Shown here: positions 9,153 through 16,886 of the stretch, piece by piece
Layout: each line of letters begins with the position of its first letter
How positions within the stretch are numbered: position 1 is the stretch's first letter
Origin: Tardiphaga sp. 709
Lineage (GTDB): Bacteria; Pseudomonadota; Alphaproteobacteria; Rhizobiales; Xanthobacteraceae
NCBI RefSeq assembly: GCF_032401055.1
Contig: NZ_CP135529.1
Span: 2,294,001 to 2,358,000 of the forward strand
Reading direction: 5' to 3'
Length of the DNA: 64,000 bases
Program-made: the position numbers and the translations under genes
Notes under the pieces: model-generated
The model's database searches: none
What the model was told of the DNA's origin: nothing
The model's input: only the letters and a program-made list of their open reading frames with translations

Positions 9153-10631
9153 CTAGCGGAGTACGAACGGATACGGCTCCTCGCCAGTGCTCATCCAGAC
9201 GGTCTTAGTCTGCATATACTCGTTGATCGCCTCGATGCCGTTTTCACGACCGAGACCGCTTCGCTTGTAGCCGCCGAACGGAGCCATATAGCTCACCATG
9301 CGATAGGTGTTCACCCAGATCATACCGGCCTTGAGCCGATCGGACATGATATGGGCCCGCTTCATGTTCTGCGTCCAGACGCCAGCTGCGAGGCCGAACA
9401 AGGTGTCGTTCCCGATTTCGATAGCTTCCTCTTCGTCGTGAAAAGGTATTACCGAGAGGATTGGTCCGAACACCTCTTCTTGTGCAATGCGCATGTTGTT
9501 CTTGACGCCCGTGAAGACAGTCGGTTCGATGAAAAGTCCCTTGCCACATTCGGGCCGATAGGAGCGCTCGCCCCCGATCGCGAGATGAGCACCGTCTTTC
9601 TTGGCAATATCGAGATAGGACAGCACCTTGTCGAATTGCGGAATGTTAGCGACAGGTCCGACTTGGGTTTCGGCGAGCATGGGATCGCCCATCTTGATGG
9701 CGCGCGTCGCTTTCAGAAGCTTTTCGACGAATGCATCATGCACGGACTCCTGGACCAGCATTCGCGAGCCCGCAATGCACGCCTGCCCCACCGCCGCGAA
9801 GATGCCAGCAATAGCGCCATTGACGGCGTTGTCCAGATTAGCGTCATCGAACACGATGTTGGGTGATTTTCCGCCGAGTTCAAGGCTGACGCGCTTCAAG
9901 CCACGAGCCGCACTTTCATAGATCTTCTGGCCAGTAGCGTCGGAGCCAGTAAAGGCGACCTTCGCAACTTGCGGGTGCTCGACCAGCGTCGGCCCCACCT
10001 CGTTGCCGAAACCGGTCACAACATTGATGACGCCGGGCGGAAATCCGGCCTGCTCTACCAGCGACATCATTTCCAGGAGCGATGCCGATGTGAACTCGGA
10101 CGGCTTCAATACCACTGTATTTCCGGCGGCAAGCGCCGGAGCGAGTTTCCACGCCACCAGCATGAGTGGCGAGTTCCAAGGAATAATGCCAACCACCACG
10201 CCTATTGGCTCATGCTTTGTGTAGGTAAACATGTTCGGCTTATCGATCGGGAGGACAGACCCCTGGATCTTGTCCGCTAAGCCGCCGAAATAATAGTACC
10301 ACTGCGGTATGTAATTGAGCTGCCCCCGCATTTCGCTGATCAGCTTGCCGTTGTCCTTTACTTCGATCTCGGCAAGTCGCTCGGCATTTGCCGCAATCAG
10401 ATCGCCGAGCTTGCGCATCAAGGCGCCGCGCTGGGTAGCATTCAGCTTCGGCCACTCCCCTACATGCATTGCACGATGCGCAGCCTGTACCGCACGTGCT
10501 GCATCATCCGAGTTACCGCGCGGGATCAGCGCCCAAGGCTCGGCGGTATAGGGATTGAGTGTTTCGAACCATTCGCCTGAGCTCGGGTTCTCCCACTTTC
10601 CTCCGATGTACATTTGATATTTTTTCACCAT
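9153..10631 (-). CDS. NAD(P)+-dependent aldehyde dehydrogenase
   Basis: About 492 residues, the usual length for this family. Conserved features are FTGSDATGQ (NAD binding), LELGGKSPN with the general-base Glu near residue 253, and GQACIAGSR with the catalytic Cys near residue 285. The EEVFGPILSVIPF motif is also present. The start at 10631 gives a normal N-terminus (YQMYIGGKW); an extra start at 10658 would add nine residues. It oxidises an aldehyde to an acid. Divergence from a ThDP-dependent enzyme at 10892 suggests decarboxylation of a 2-oxo acid followed by aldehyde oxidation. Confidence 0.93.
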   Translation of the reverse strand: MVKKYQMYIGGKWENPSSGEWFETLNPYTAEPWALIPRGNSDDAARAVQAAHRAMHVGEWPKLNATQRGALMRKLGDLIAANAERLAEIEVKDNGKLISEMRGQLNYIPQWYYYFGGLADKIQGSVLPIDKPNMFTYTKHEPIGVVVGIIPWNSPLMLVAWKLAPALAAGNTVVLKPSEFTSASLLEMMSLVEQAGFPPGVINVVTGFGNEVGPTLVEHPQVAKVAFTGSDATGQKIYESAARGLKRVSLELGGKSPNIVFDDANLDNAVNGAIAGIFAAVGQACIAGSRMLVQESVHDAFVEKLLKATRAIKMGDPMLAETQVGPVANIPQFDKVLSYLDIAKKDGAHLAIGGERSYRPECGKGLFIEPTVFTGVKNNMRIAQEEVFGPILSVIPFHDEEEAIEIGNDTLFGLAAGVWTQNMKRAHIMSDRLKAGMIWVNTYRMVSYMAPFGGYKRSGLGRENGIEAINEYMQTKTVWMSTGEEPYPFVLR

Positions 10632-10656
10632 ATCCCTCGCAATCGATCTCAGCGCC

Positions 10657-10692
10657 ATAAATAATATGCTCTCGTAATATCGTATTATTTAT
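10657..10692. promoter_or_regulatory. AT-rich inverted repeat, candidate operator
   Basis: Perfect 10-bp arms (ATAAATAATA and TATTATTTAT) separated by 16 bases. It lies just upstream of the aldehyde dehydrogenase start and within the gap to the divergent ThDP-enzyme gene. The position fits a binding site controlling the divergent pair; the GntR regulator at 5744 is one candidate. Confidence 0.45.
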
Positions 10693-10783
10693 TTATTCGC
10701 GTCAATCGAGAAATGAAGAGGATGACAGAATTTCGGCAGGAACAGCTTTTGCACTGCAGCGGAACGCAAATACTGCTCTTGGT

Positions 10784-10811
10784 TTGACAAAATAAATTGC
10801 TTCAGTATTAC
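10784..10811 (+). promoter_or_regulatory. Sigma-70-type promoter for the ThDP enzyme
   Basis: TTGACA at 10784-10789 and TATTAC at 10806-10811 with a 16-bp spacer, 81 bp upstream of the ATG at 10892. AAGGA lies about eight bases before that ATG. Confidence 0.5.
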
Positions 10812-10891
10812 GGTACTACGTCTTTTTTGGAGGACGCGAATTCACATCATGCCGCCTGTCGAAGGCGACGACTGACTCCAAGGACAATAGA

Positions 10892-12571
10892 ATGACAAAC
10901 AATGTCGCCACCGATATCGCAGCGTCCCTAAAGACCGCCGGCGTCGAAAACTTCTTTCTTCTGACAGGCGGAGACCAGCCACTCTGGATCGCACTTCGCG
11001 ATGCCGGAATCCGAATGGTGGTGGGCCGCAGCGAAGCCAGTGCTGTTTATATGGCGGACGGCTATGCTAGAGCGAGCGGACGCGTAACTCCTACCTACGG
11101 GCAGGCGGGTCCAGGGGCCGCGAACGTTGCGGCCGCTTTGGCCGACTCAGTTTGGGCTCAATCGCCCGTTTTTGCACTCACGGGCGCAACTGCCACACAA
11201 GCAGTGCACATGAACGAGTATCAGGACCTCGATCAACACATCATTTTCGGTCCCGTGACCAAGTGGAACGGCGCCGTCGCGGATCCGGGCACGGCCGGCG
11301 ACCTTGTGTGGCAGGCTTTACAGATTGCAGCCACGCCTACTCGCGGTCCGACGCATCTCGACATTCCAAAGAACTTCTTCGGAATGCCCGGCGCTCCTGA
11401 CACGCCAAGAGCAGGTTCGCGACGCAACATTGCCGAACCGAGCAAGATTCGTCCGCTTGCTTCCGAAATCGAAGCGGCCGTCACCTCGCTGAAGAATGCT
11501 CAGCGGCCCGTCCTGTTCGTCGGTGAAGGTGTCAGGCTCGCTAGCGCGTGGACCGATCTCGCGCTGCTATCCGATCTCGCCGGTATCCCGATTGTCGCAA
11601 CCGCGGGCGGAAAGCCAGCCGTTCTCGCGTCCCATCCAAATTTCTGCGGCGTCGTCGGTCGGTATTCGTCGGTCACGGCTAATGCGCTTTTGGCAGAAGC
11701 CGATTGTGTTCTCGCTCTGGGAACACGACTGGGTGGCCTGGCAACAAACGGCTACTCCCTGCCCAATCGGAGCGCCACCGTCCTGCAGATCGATCATGAC
11801 TCTCAGGCGCTGGTAAACGCCTATGCGCTTTCACTTGCTATCAGAGCAGATCTAGGGATTTCTCTAGCTGACATCCTGAATGTCGTGAAACAGAAGGGAA
11901 TGATGGCTTCCCGCGATTGGTTGACACATTGCAGGACCCAAGTGGAAGGGTGGACCGTTCACCACAAGCAACAGATCAAGGCTGTTGCAGACAACGCTGC
12001 GCTTTCACCGCTTTCAGTCCTCGACGAGCTGTCTCGTTATGCCACCGAAGTTACGCTCGTTGCCGACACCGGATACATGGCTGCATGGACCGGCGTGCTC
12101 TACCCTATTGCTCGGTACGATAGCTTCTTCCGTGCGATCGGATCTCTTGGATGGGCGCTGCCCGCGTCGCTCGGGGTCCAAATGGCACGTCAGGAAAAGG
12201 TCGTTTGCATCACAGGTGACGGCGGTATTGGCTATCATCTCGCGGACATCGAGACGGCCGTACGCTATCAATTGCCGGTGGTGATCCTTGTCATGAACAA
12301 CAGCGCGCTCGCATTCGAATATCACGAGCAGAAGTATCGGTGGAACGGAAACGTCGTCGCCGAGGCTAACGACTTCGGGAAGATCGACTTCGCAATGGCG
12401 GCAACGGCCCTTGGCGCACAGGGAGCAAAGGTCAACAACAGAGAGGAATTCTCTGCTGCTTTAGCCCAAGCAATGAAAAGTTCGGTTCCGTTTGTCATCG
12501 ATGTGACAATCGATAAGGAAGCATTTCCGCCTGTCACGAACTTTGATGCAGTGATGGAGCGAAAACTCTAG
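10892..12571 (+). CDS. Thiamine diphosphate-dependent enzyme (acetolactate synthase/decarboxylase-like)
   Basis: 559 residues with the three-domain ThDP layout: Pyr domain with the activating Glu in GRSEASAVY (Glu48), central Rossmann-like domain (about 190-330), and a PP domain with GDGGIGYH (about residue 442) and MNNSA completing the GDG-to-NN cofactor motif. The family includes acetolactate synthase, benzoylformate decarboxylase and related carboligases; sequence alone does not separate these. There is no regulatory-subunit gene, which argues against a biosynthetic acetolactate synthase. The neighbouring aldehyde dehydrogenase favours a catabolic 2-oxo-acid decarboxylase or lyase. Confidence 0.88.
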   Translation: MTNNVATDIAASLKTAGVENFFLLTGGDQPLWIALRDAGIRMVVGRSEASAVYMADGYARASGRVTPTYGQAGPGAANVAAALADSVWAQSPVFALTGATATQAVHMNEYQDLDQHIIFGPVTKWNGAVADPGTAGDLVWQALQIAATPTRGPTHLDIPKNFFGMPGAPDTPRAGSRRNIAEPSKIRPLASEIEAAVTSLKNAQRPVLFVGEGVRLASAWTDLALLSDLAGIPIVATAGGKPAVLASHPNFCGVVGRYSSVTANALLAEADCVLALGTRLGGLATNGYSLPNRSATVLQIDHDSQALVNAYALSLAIRADLGISLADILNVVKQKGMMASRDWLTHCRTQVEGWTVHHKQQIKAVADNAALSPLSVLDELSRYATEVTLVADTGYMAAWTGVLYPIARYDSFFRAIGSLGWALPASLGVQMARQEKVVCITGDGGIGYHLADIETAVRYQLPVVILVMNNSALAFEYHEQKYRWNGNVVAEANDFGKIDFAMAATALGAQGAKVNNREEFSAALAQAMKSSVPFVIDVTIDKEAFPPVTNFDAVMERKL

Positions 12572-13080
12572 CTGAGTACGGGCATTCAAAGCTCGGCCGG
12601 TATTGCTGACCAGCGCCGGCCATTATGCTCGCTTACAACTGGGCCAGATGTAAGCATCGAAGCATTGTATTGGCCAAAAGAAAGCGACGCGGCGATCTTA
12701 GTATCAACTTTGGTACGACCTCTAGAAAACCGTCGTACTCCCTGCCACTCTCTTCCAGTTTCGACATAACGAACTAAAATTCCAGCCCGTTGATTCAGCC
12801 AACGGCTATTAGCAATTTTGGGCCGCGTATAAAACGCCCTCCGGAGCCGTCCATAGAATGGACGGCAAATAAAGAGGCCCTCCGCCGAACGAATGGAACG
12901 CCGTCGCCACCGAAATCTGCAAGTGGATGCTCGCTCTGACGCATTTGGACGACGCGATTGGTGGAGTTATCGTTGCGGCGATATCTATCGCGGCTAGCCT
13001 GCAAGTTCGGCACTTCAAACGGCGGCGACTCCGGCGACGCACGGGTCTCGATGAGCTGCCGACTCTGACGAAGGCGACAG
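12572..13080. other. Intergenic region between convergent genes with two hairpins
   Basis: About 510 bp without a convincing gene. It holds a GGCCGG/CCGGCC stem at 12595-12621 just after the ThDP-enzyme stop, and a perfect hairpin GCCGTCCAT-AGA-ATGGACGGC at 12846-12866. Neither is followed by a T-run. Short open frames on both strands lack recognisable domains and ribosome-binding sites. Confidence 0.55.
12846..12866. repeat. Perfect 9-bp inverted repeat (hairpin)
   Basis: Arms GCCGTCCAT and ATGGACGGC around a 3-bp loop, in the gap between two converging operons. It could end transcription from either side, possibly with Rho since no U-tract follows, or it may be a remnant repeat. Confidence 0.5.
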
Positions 13081-14247
13081 TCAGCCGCCAGGCCCCCTAT
13101 CGGCGATCTTCTTCCAGTTCATATAGTCCTGCGCGAACTGGGGACACGTCAAAACAAGACGGTCTGGATCCACCCGCCCCGACCGACTGATATATTCGTG
13201 CGCGAATTCAAGCGGCGGAAGCTTCATCCTCTGATCAAAATGTTCGTACCACTCCGCGCTTTGGGCAGCGGCGGAGAGCAGTTTATTTACGATCGGCTTC
13301 CGCCGTTCTTCATATAGAGCGAGCGCCGATGGAATATCGCCGTTCGTCCCGGCAATTGCACCGATGAGCGCCTGCACATCTTCCAACGCAAGCCGCGTTC
13401 CGGATCCGATCGAGTAGTGGGCCGTCCGCAGAGCGTCGCCCACAAGAACCATATTCTTGTGCGACCAGCGTTCGTTCGTGATCTTTGGGAACTGACGCCA
13501 GATCGACCGATTTGTCAGTAGATTGGCTCCCTCCAGAACCTGAGTGAATAGTTTCTGTGAGAAGAGGCGCGACTCCTCTTCAGAGAACTTCTGAAGCCCG
13601 AGCCGCTCGAAGTTGTCGGCAGTTGTCTCCACCAGGAATGTGCTGTGCGTTTTGGAATAACGATAGTGGTGGGCGTTAAACGGGCCCTCTTCCGTTTCCA
13701 GGAAGGTCTGTGTTAGCGCGTCGAACGGGCGTGCAGCGCCGAACCAGGCGAACCAGTTTGTGAGATTCTCGACCTTCGTTCCGAACGCCTCCTTATGCTC
13801 GTTCCGAACCAGAGAATTTACGCCGTCGGCACCGATGACGAGATCGGCATTGCGGAATTGGGAAAGATCCCCAAGGGACTTACCATAGATCGGCTGCAAA
13901 CCGACCTCGCGGACTTTCGCGTGAAGGATACGTAAAAGTTCGAGGCGGGCGATGGCCGTGAACCCGATGCCATCGATGCGAACGCGGTCTCCGCCGACCC
14001 TCACCTCGATGTCCTCCCAAGCTTCCAATCCGCTGGAGATCGCCTGAACGAGTTCAGGATCGTCGCCCGCAAGAAATTGAAGCCCTTGCGCCGACAGGAC
14101 GACGCCGAAGCCAAAGGTGACGTCTTGCGGATTCTGCTCGACGATCATGATGTCGGAAGACGGCAGGAGGCGCTTGAGCCGGTATCCAGCATAGAGACCG
14201 GCCGGACCTGCGCCAAGAATTCTGATCTTGATGGGTGATTTCGCCAT
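13081..14247 (-). CDS. FAD-dependent aryl-CoA monooxygenase, salicylyl-CoA 5-hydroxylase-like
   Basis: 388 residues. The GAGPAG dinucleotide motif is near residue 12, GADGVNS near 139, and GDALRTAHYSIGSGTRLALED near 269. This GD-type sequence is characteristic of the anthraniloyl-CoA/salicylyl-CoA monooxygenase group. Only the monooxygenase half is present; the old-yellow-enzyme-like reductase domain of the bifunctional ~770-residue relatives is absent. It is predicted to convert salicylyl-CoA to gentisyl-CoA. It is the third gene of an operon after the FAH-family hydrolase and thioesterase, with GAGGAG overlapping the thioesterase stop as its ribosome-binding site. A close paralogue lies at 32869. 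Confidence 0.82.
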   Translation of the reverse strand: MAKSPIKIRILGAGPAGLYAGYRLKRLLPSSDIMIVEQNPQDVTFGFGVVLSAQGLQFLAGDDPELVQAISSGLEAWEDIEVRVGGDRVRIDGIGFTAIARLELLRILHAKVREVGLQPIYGKSLGDLSQFRNADLVIGADGVNSLVRNEHKEAFGTKVENLTNWFAWFGAARPFDALTQTFLETEEGPFNAHHYRYSKTHSTFLVETTADNFERLGLQKFSEEESRLFSQKLFTQVLEGANLLTNRSIWRQFPKITNERWSHKNMVLVGDALRTAHYSIGSGTRLALEDVQALIGAIAGTNGDIPSALALYEERRKPIVNKLLSAAAQSAEWYEHFDQRMKLPPLEFAHEYISRSGRVDPDRLVLTCPQFAQDYMNWKKIADRGPGG

Positions 14248-14248
14248 A

Positions 14249-14680
14249 CTACTCCTCGGCCTCGGAGACTTTTCGAGCGTTTAAAAGGTCGATCACGGGC
14301 TGCGGCAGCGGACTCTTCCGGAGACCCCCGTCTACGTGCAAGGCCCATACGCGGCTGTCCGTCAGCTCCGCGTAAGTACCCCCCTCACCGGTGAAGCGGT
14401 GCCGGACGGTGAAGGATGTTGTGCCGATTCGGCTGACGGAGATCTCATGCGTGATCGATGCGTGAAGTTTGGGTGCATCAAAGAATCGCATGTTGAACTC
14501 TACACAAGGTAGGCCCTCTGTGGAGCCGTCGGCCCTTCTAATGTTGGGCGTATAGCCGCCGGCATGGAACATCTCGTTGAGGCCATCCACCGCCCATCGG
14601 GCGTAGGTCGGAAAGAATACGATTCCGCCGGGGTCGCATTCGCTCCAACTCAACCGTCTCGTATAAGCGAACGCGTTCAA
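14249..14680 (-). CDS. Hotdog-fold acyl-CoA thioesterase (4-hydroxybenzoyl-CoA thioesterase family)
   Basis: 143 residues. The motif WSECDPGGIVFFPTYARW carries the catalytic Asp of the Pseudomonas-type 4HBT family. The start is a TTG overlapping the stop of the upstream FAH gene (TTGA), with GAGGT six bases before it, so the genes are translationally coupled. In context it would hydrolyse gentisyl-CoA to gentisate, linking the CoA-level hydroxylation to ring cleavage by gentisate dioxygenase encoded across the divergent promoter. A broken paralogue is at 27925. Confidence 0.88.
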   Translation of the reverse strand: MNAFAYTRRLSWSECDPGGIVFFPTYARWAVDGLNEMFHAGGYTPNIRRADGSTEGLPCVEFNMRFFDAPKLHASITHEISVSRIGTTSFTVRHRFTGEGGTYAELTDSRVWALHVDGGLRKSPLPQPVIDLLNARKVSEAEE

Positions 14681-15528
14681 GCGGTCACCTCACCGACTTT
14701 GATGGCCAGCTTGCCGACGCGTTCGACTTCGACGTCGAGGGTATCACCCGGCACGATCGGACCAACACCTTCGGGCGTGCCCGTCATAATGACGTCGCCG
14801 GGATGAAGTGTGTAGAACGACGACGCGTACTCGATCAGGCGCGCTACGCCGAAGATCATCATGCGCGTATTTGACTTCTGCTTGATCTGGCCGTTAACGC
14901 TGAGCCACAGGTCGAGCGCGTCGGGATCCGGAATCTCGTCCGCGGTCACGATCCACGGACCGAGCACGCTGTACGTATCCGGCGACTTGCGGAAGCCCGG
15001 GAACTCCTTGCCGCGCACGGTAATATCGAGGCCGACCGTGTATCCGTAGATGTAGTCGAATGCGTTCTCGCGAGAGACACGGTTCGCCGTCTTGCCGATG
15101 ACGATCGCGAGTTCGACTTCATGGTCCGTGCGTCGATCGGCGAAACGCGGACGGATGACCTCCGAGGGGCCGATGAGCGAACTGCCCGCCTTCAAAAACA
15201 GACCATATTCGTCGAGCTGCGTATAGGTCTTGCCCTGATTGATCTCGCGGTCGGCATTCGCTTCATCGATATGGGCCTTGTAGTTGATCGGCGCGCCGAT
15301 GATTTTCCCTGGATTCGCGATCGGGCTGTCCAGCCGAATGTCCGATAGCGGCAAGCTCTTCGCACCGGCAAGCAGATCGCTGCTATTTGCCGCTGCTAAC
15401 TGGGAAACGACCCAATCACCGGGCGGAAGTGGCCATGTCGGATTAAGATCAAGCTTGTTGGTGATGTCCTTTACCGTATCACCCTCGATGACACCCACAC
15501 GATTGGAGTTGAACCTGCAGATCTTCAT
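14677..15528 (-). CDS. Fumarylacetoacetate hydrolase family protein, probable fumarylpyruvate hydrolase
   Basis: 283 residues. C-terminal FAH-domain features include IGAPINYKAH, DHEVELAIVIGK (Asp/Glu metal ligands), YTVGLDITVRGKEFPG, and GDVIMTGTPEGVGPI near the end. The family hydrolyses acylpyruvates. With gentisate 1,2-dioxygenase encoded divergently, cleavage of fumarylpyruvate (or maleylpyruvate directly) to pyruvate and fumarate/maleate is the likely role. No maleylpyruvate isomerase of the usual glutathione or mycothiol type is in this cluster; the GST-fold protein at 50603 is distant. It is the first gene of the leftward operon. Confidence 0.88.
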   Translation of the reverse strand: MKICRFNSNRVGVIEGDTVKDITNKLDLNPTWPLPPGDWVVSQLAAANSSDLLAGAKSLPLSDIRLDSPIANPGKIIGAPINYKAHIDEANADREINQGKTYTQLDEYGLFLKAGSSLIGPSEVIRPRFADRRTDHEVELAIVIGKTANRVSRENAFDYIYGYTVGLDITVRGKEFPGFRKSPDTYSVLGPWIVTADEIPDPDALDLWLSVNGQIKQKSNTRMMIFGVARLIEYASSFYTLHPGDVIMTGTPEGVGPIVPGDTLDVEVERVGKLAIKVGEVTA

Positions 15529-15557
15529 TTGCGCCTCTCCCTGGCAGAGTTTATTGA

Positions 15558-15582
15558 TGCATTTGCATTTGTTGCATATGCA
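15558..15582. promoter_or_regulatory. Paired TGCATNTGCA sites between divergent salicylate operons
   Basis: TGCATTTGCA (15558-15567) and the perfect palindrome TGCATATGCA (15573-15582), 15 bp apart. They overlap a rightward promoter-like pair (TTTGCA at 15562, TATATT at 15584). A leftward TTGACC is read on the minus strand at 15596-15601. The arrangement suits one regulator controlling both operons; the MarR protein encoded at 19674 is the natural candidate. Confidence 0.55.
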
Positions 15583-15651
15583 GTATATTGATTAAGGTCA
15601 AGCCGTCGATGAACGGCAGTGCCAAGTGAAACAAATGAACCGGAGGGAACG

Positions 15652-16875
15652 ATGTACAGAAAATTGGTAGCAGCGGCTTTTTGCAGTGCGATAGCGATGT
15701 CAAACGGCAGCGCACGAGCCGACATCTCGGGCGGCGTCGTTCGGGTTGGCGTGCTCAACGACATGTCTGGAATTTTCCAGGACACCAACGGGCCGGGTTC
15801 GGTGGAAGCCGCGCGGATGGCCGTCGAGGACTTCGCCGGCGGCGGCAAGGATCTAAAGGTCGAAATCATATATGCCGATCATCAGAACAAGCCCGACGTC
15901 GCGACGGCGATCGCTCGCCGGTGGCTTGATGTCGAGGGCGTCGACGCGATCGTCGATGTTCCCAACTCGGCCGTCGGCCTCGCGCTGAATTCGCTGCTGC
16001 GCGGAACAAAGATGACGCTTCTCGCATCCAGCACGGCGACGTCGGACATGACTGGACAGTTCTGTTCGCCGAACACCGTGCAATGGGTCAATGACACTTG
16101 GGCGTCTGCCCGTGCGACGACGTCTGCGATGGCGAAGCGCGGCGGCAAGAGCTGGTATTTTCTCACCGCTAACTTCGCGCTCGGCATGGCCCTGGAGAGT
16201 GAGGCAACGTCCTTCATCGTGGCCGAGGGAGGCAGCGTCAAAGGGTCAGCACGTCATCCGTTCGCGACGGCCGACTTCTCATCGTTTCTGCTGAGTGCTC
16301 AAGCTTCGAAGGCAGACGTTGTCGGGCTGGCGAATTCGGGAACGGATACGATCAACGCGATCAAGCAGGCCGACGAGTTTGGCGTGAGCCGCGGCGGCCA
16401 GTCCCTGCTCGCCTTTCTGATCTTCATCAATGATATTCATTCGATCGGACTAAAGACAGCGAGCGGCCTTCTGCTCGTCGAGTCGTTCTACTGGGATATG
16501 AACGACGAAACGCGCGCCTTCGCGAAGCGCTTCGCGGCGCGGATGGGCGGCAAAGTCCCGAGCGCGAACCATGCCGGCGTCTATTCGTCCACCCTCGCTT
16601 ATCTGCGCGCGGTCGCAGCGGGCGGATCGGACGAGGCGAAGGTCGCCGTTCCGGAAATGAAACGCGCTCCGATCAAGGATTCGCTTTTCGGCGAAACGAC
16701 GGTGCGAGCCGACGGCCGCGCCGTGCATCCTATCTATCTTTTCCAGGTCAAGCGGCCGGAAGAAAGCCGCTACCCCTTCGACTACTACAAACTCATCGAT
16801 ACCATTTCGGCCGAGGCTGCGTTCAGGCCTCTCAACGCCGGAAACTGTGCCTTGGTCCAGGGGGCCGCGAAGTGA
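15652..16875 (+). CDS. Periplasmic binding protein of a HAAT-type ABC importer (orphan)
   Basis: About 407 residues starting at 15652, where GGAGGG sits eight bases upstream. A Sec signal peptide ends at SARA. The mature protein is a type I periplasmic binding fold of the LivK/Peripla_BP_6 kind (VGVLNDMSGIFQDTNGPGSVEAARMAVED). No permease or ATPase genes follow; the ligase gene comes next. It probably captures the aromatic acid that starts the pathway and would need permeases encoded elsewhere, perhaps those at 36961-40582. Confidence 0.9.
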   Translation: MYRKLVAAAFCSAIAMSNGSARADISGGVVRVGVLNDMSGIFQDTNGPGSVEAARMAVEDFAGGGKDLKVEIIYADHQNKPDVATAIARRWLDVEGVDAIVDVPNSAVGLALNSLLRGTKMTLLASSTATSDMTGQFCSPNTVQWVNDTWASARATTSAMAKRGGKSWYFLTANFALGMALESEATSFIVAEGGSVKGSARHPFATADFSSFLLSAQASKADVVGLANSGTDTINAIKQADEFGVSRGGQSLLAFLIFINDIHSIGLKTASGLLLVESFYWDMNDETRAFAKRFAARMGGKVPSANHAGVYSSTLAYLRAVAAGGSDEAKVAVPEMKRAPIKDSLFGETTVRADGRAVHPIYLFQVKRPEESRYPFDYYKLIDTISAEAAFRPLNAGNCALVQGAAK

Positions 16876-16886
16876 GAGGACCACGA

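Noticed and set aside
12795-13190. Small proteins between the convergent ThDP and FMO genes
   Set aside because: Open frames on both strands lack ribosome-binding sites and family resemblance, and one overlaps the end of the FMO gene.
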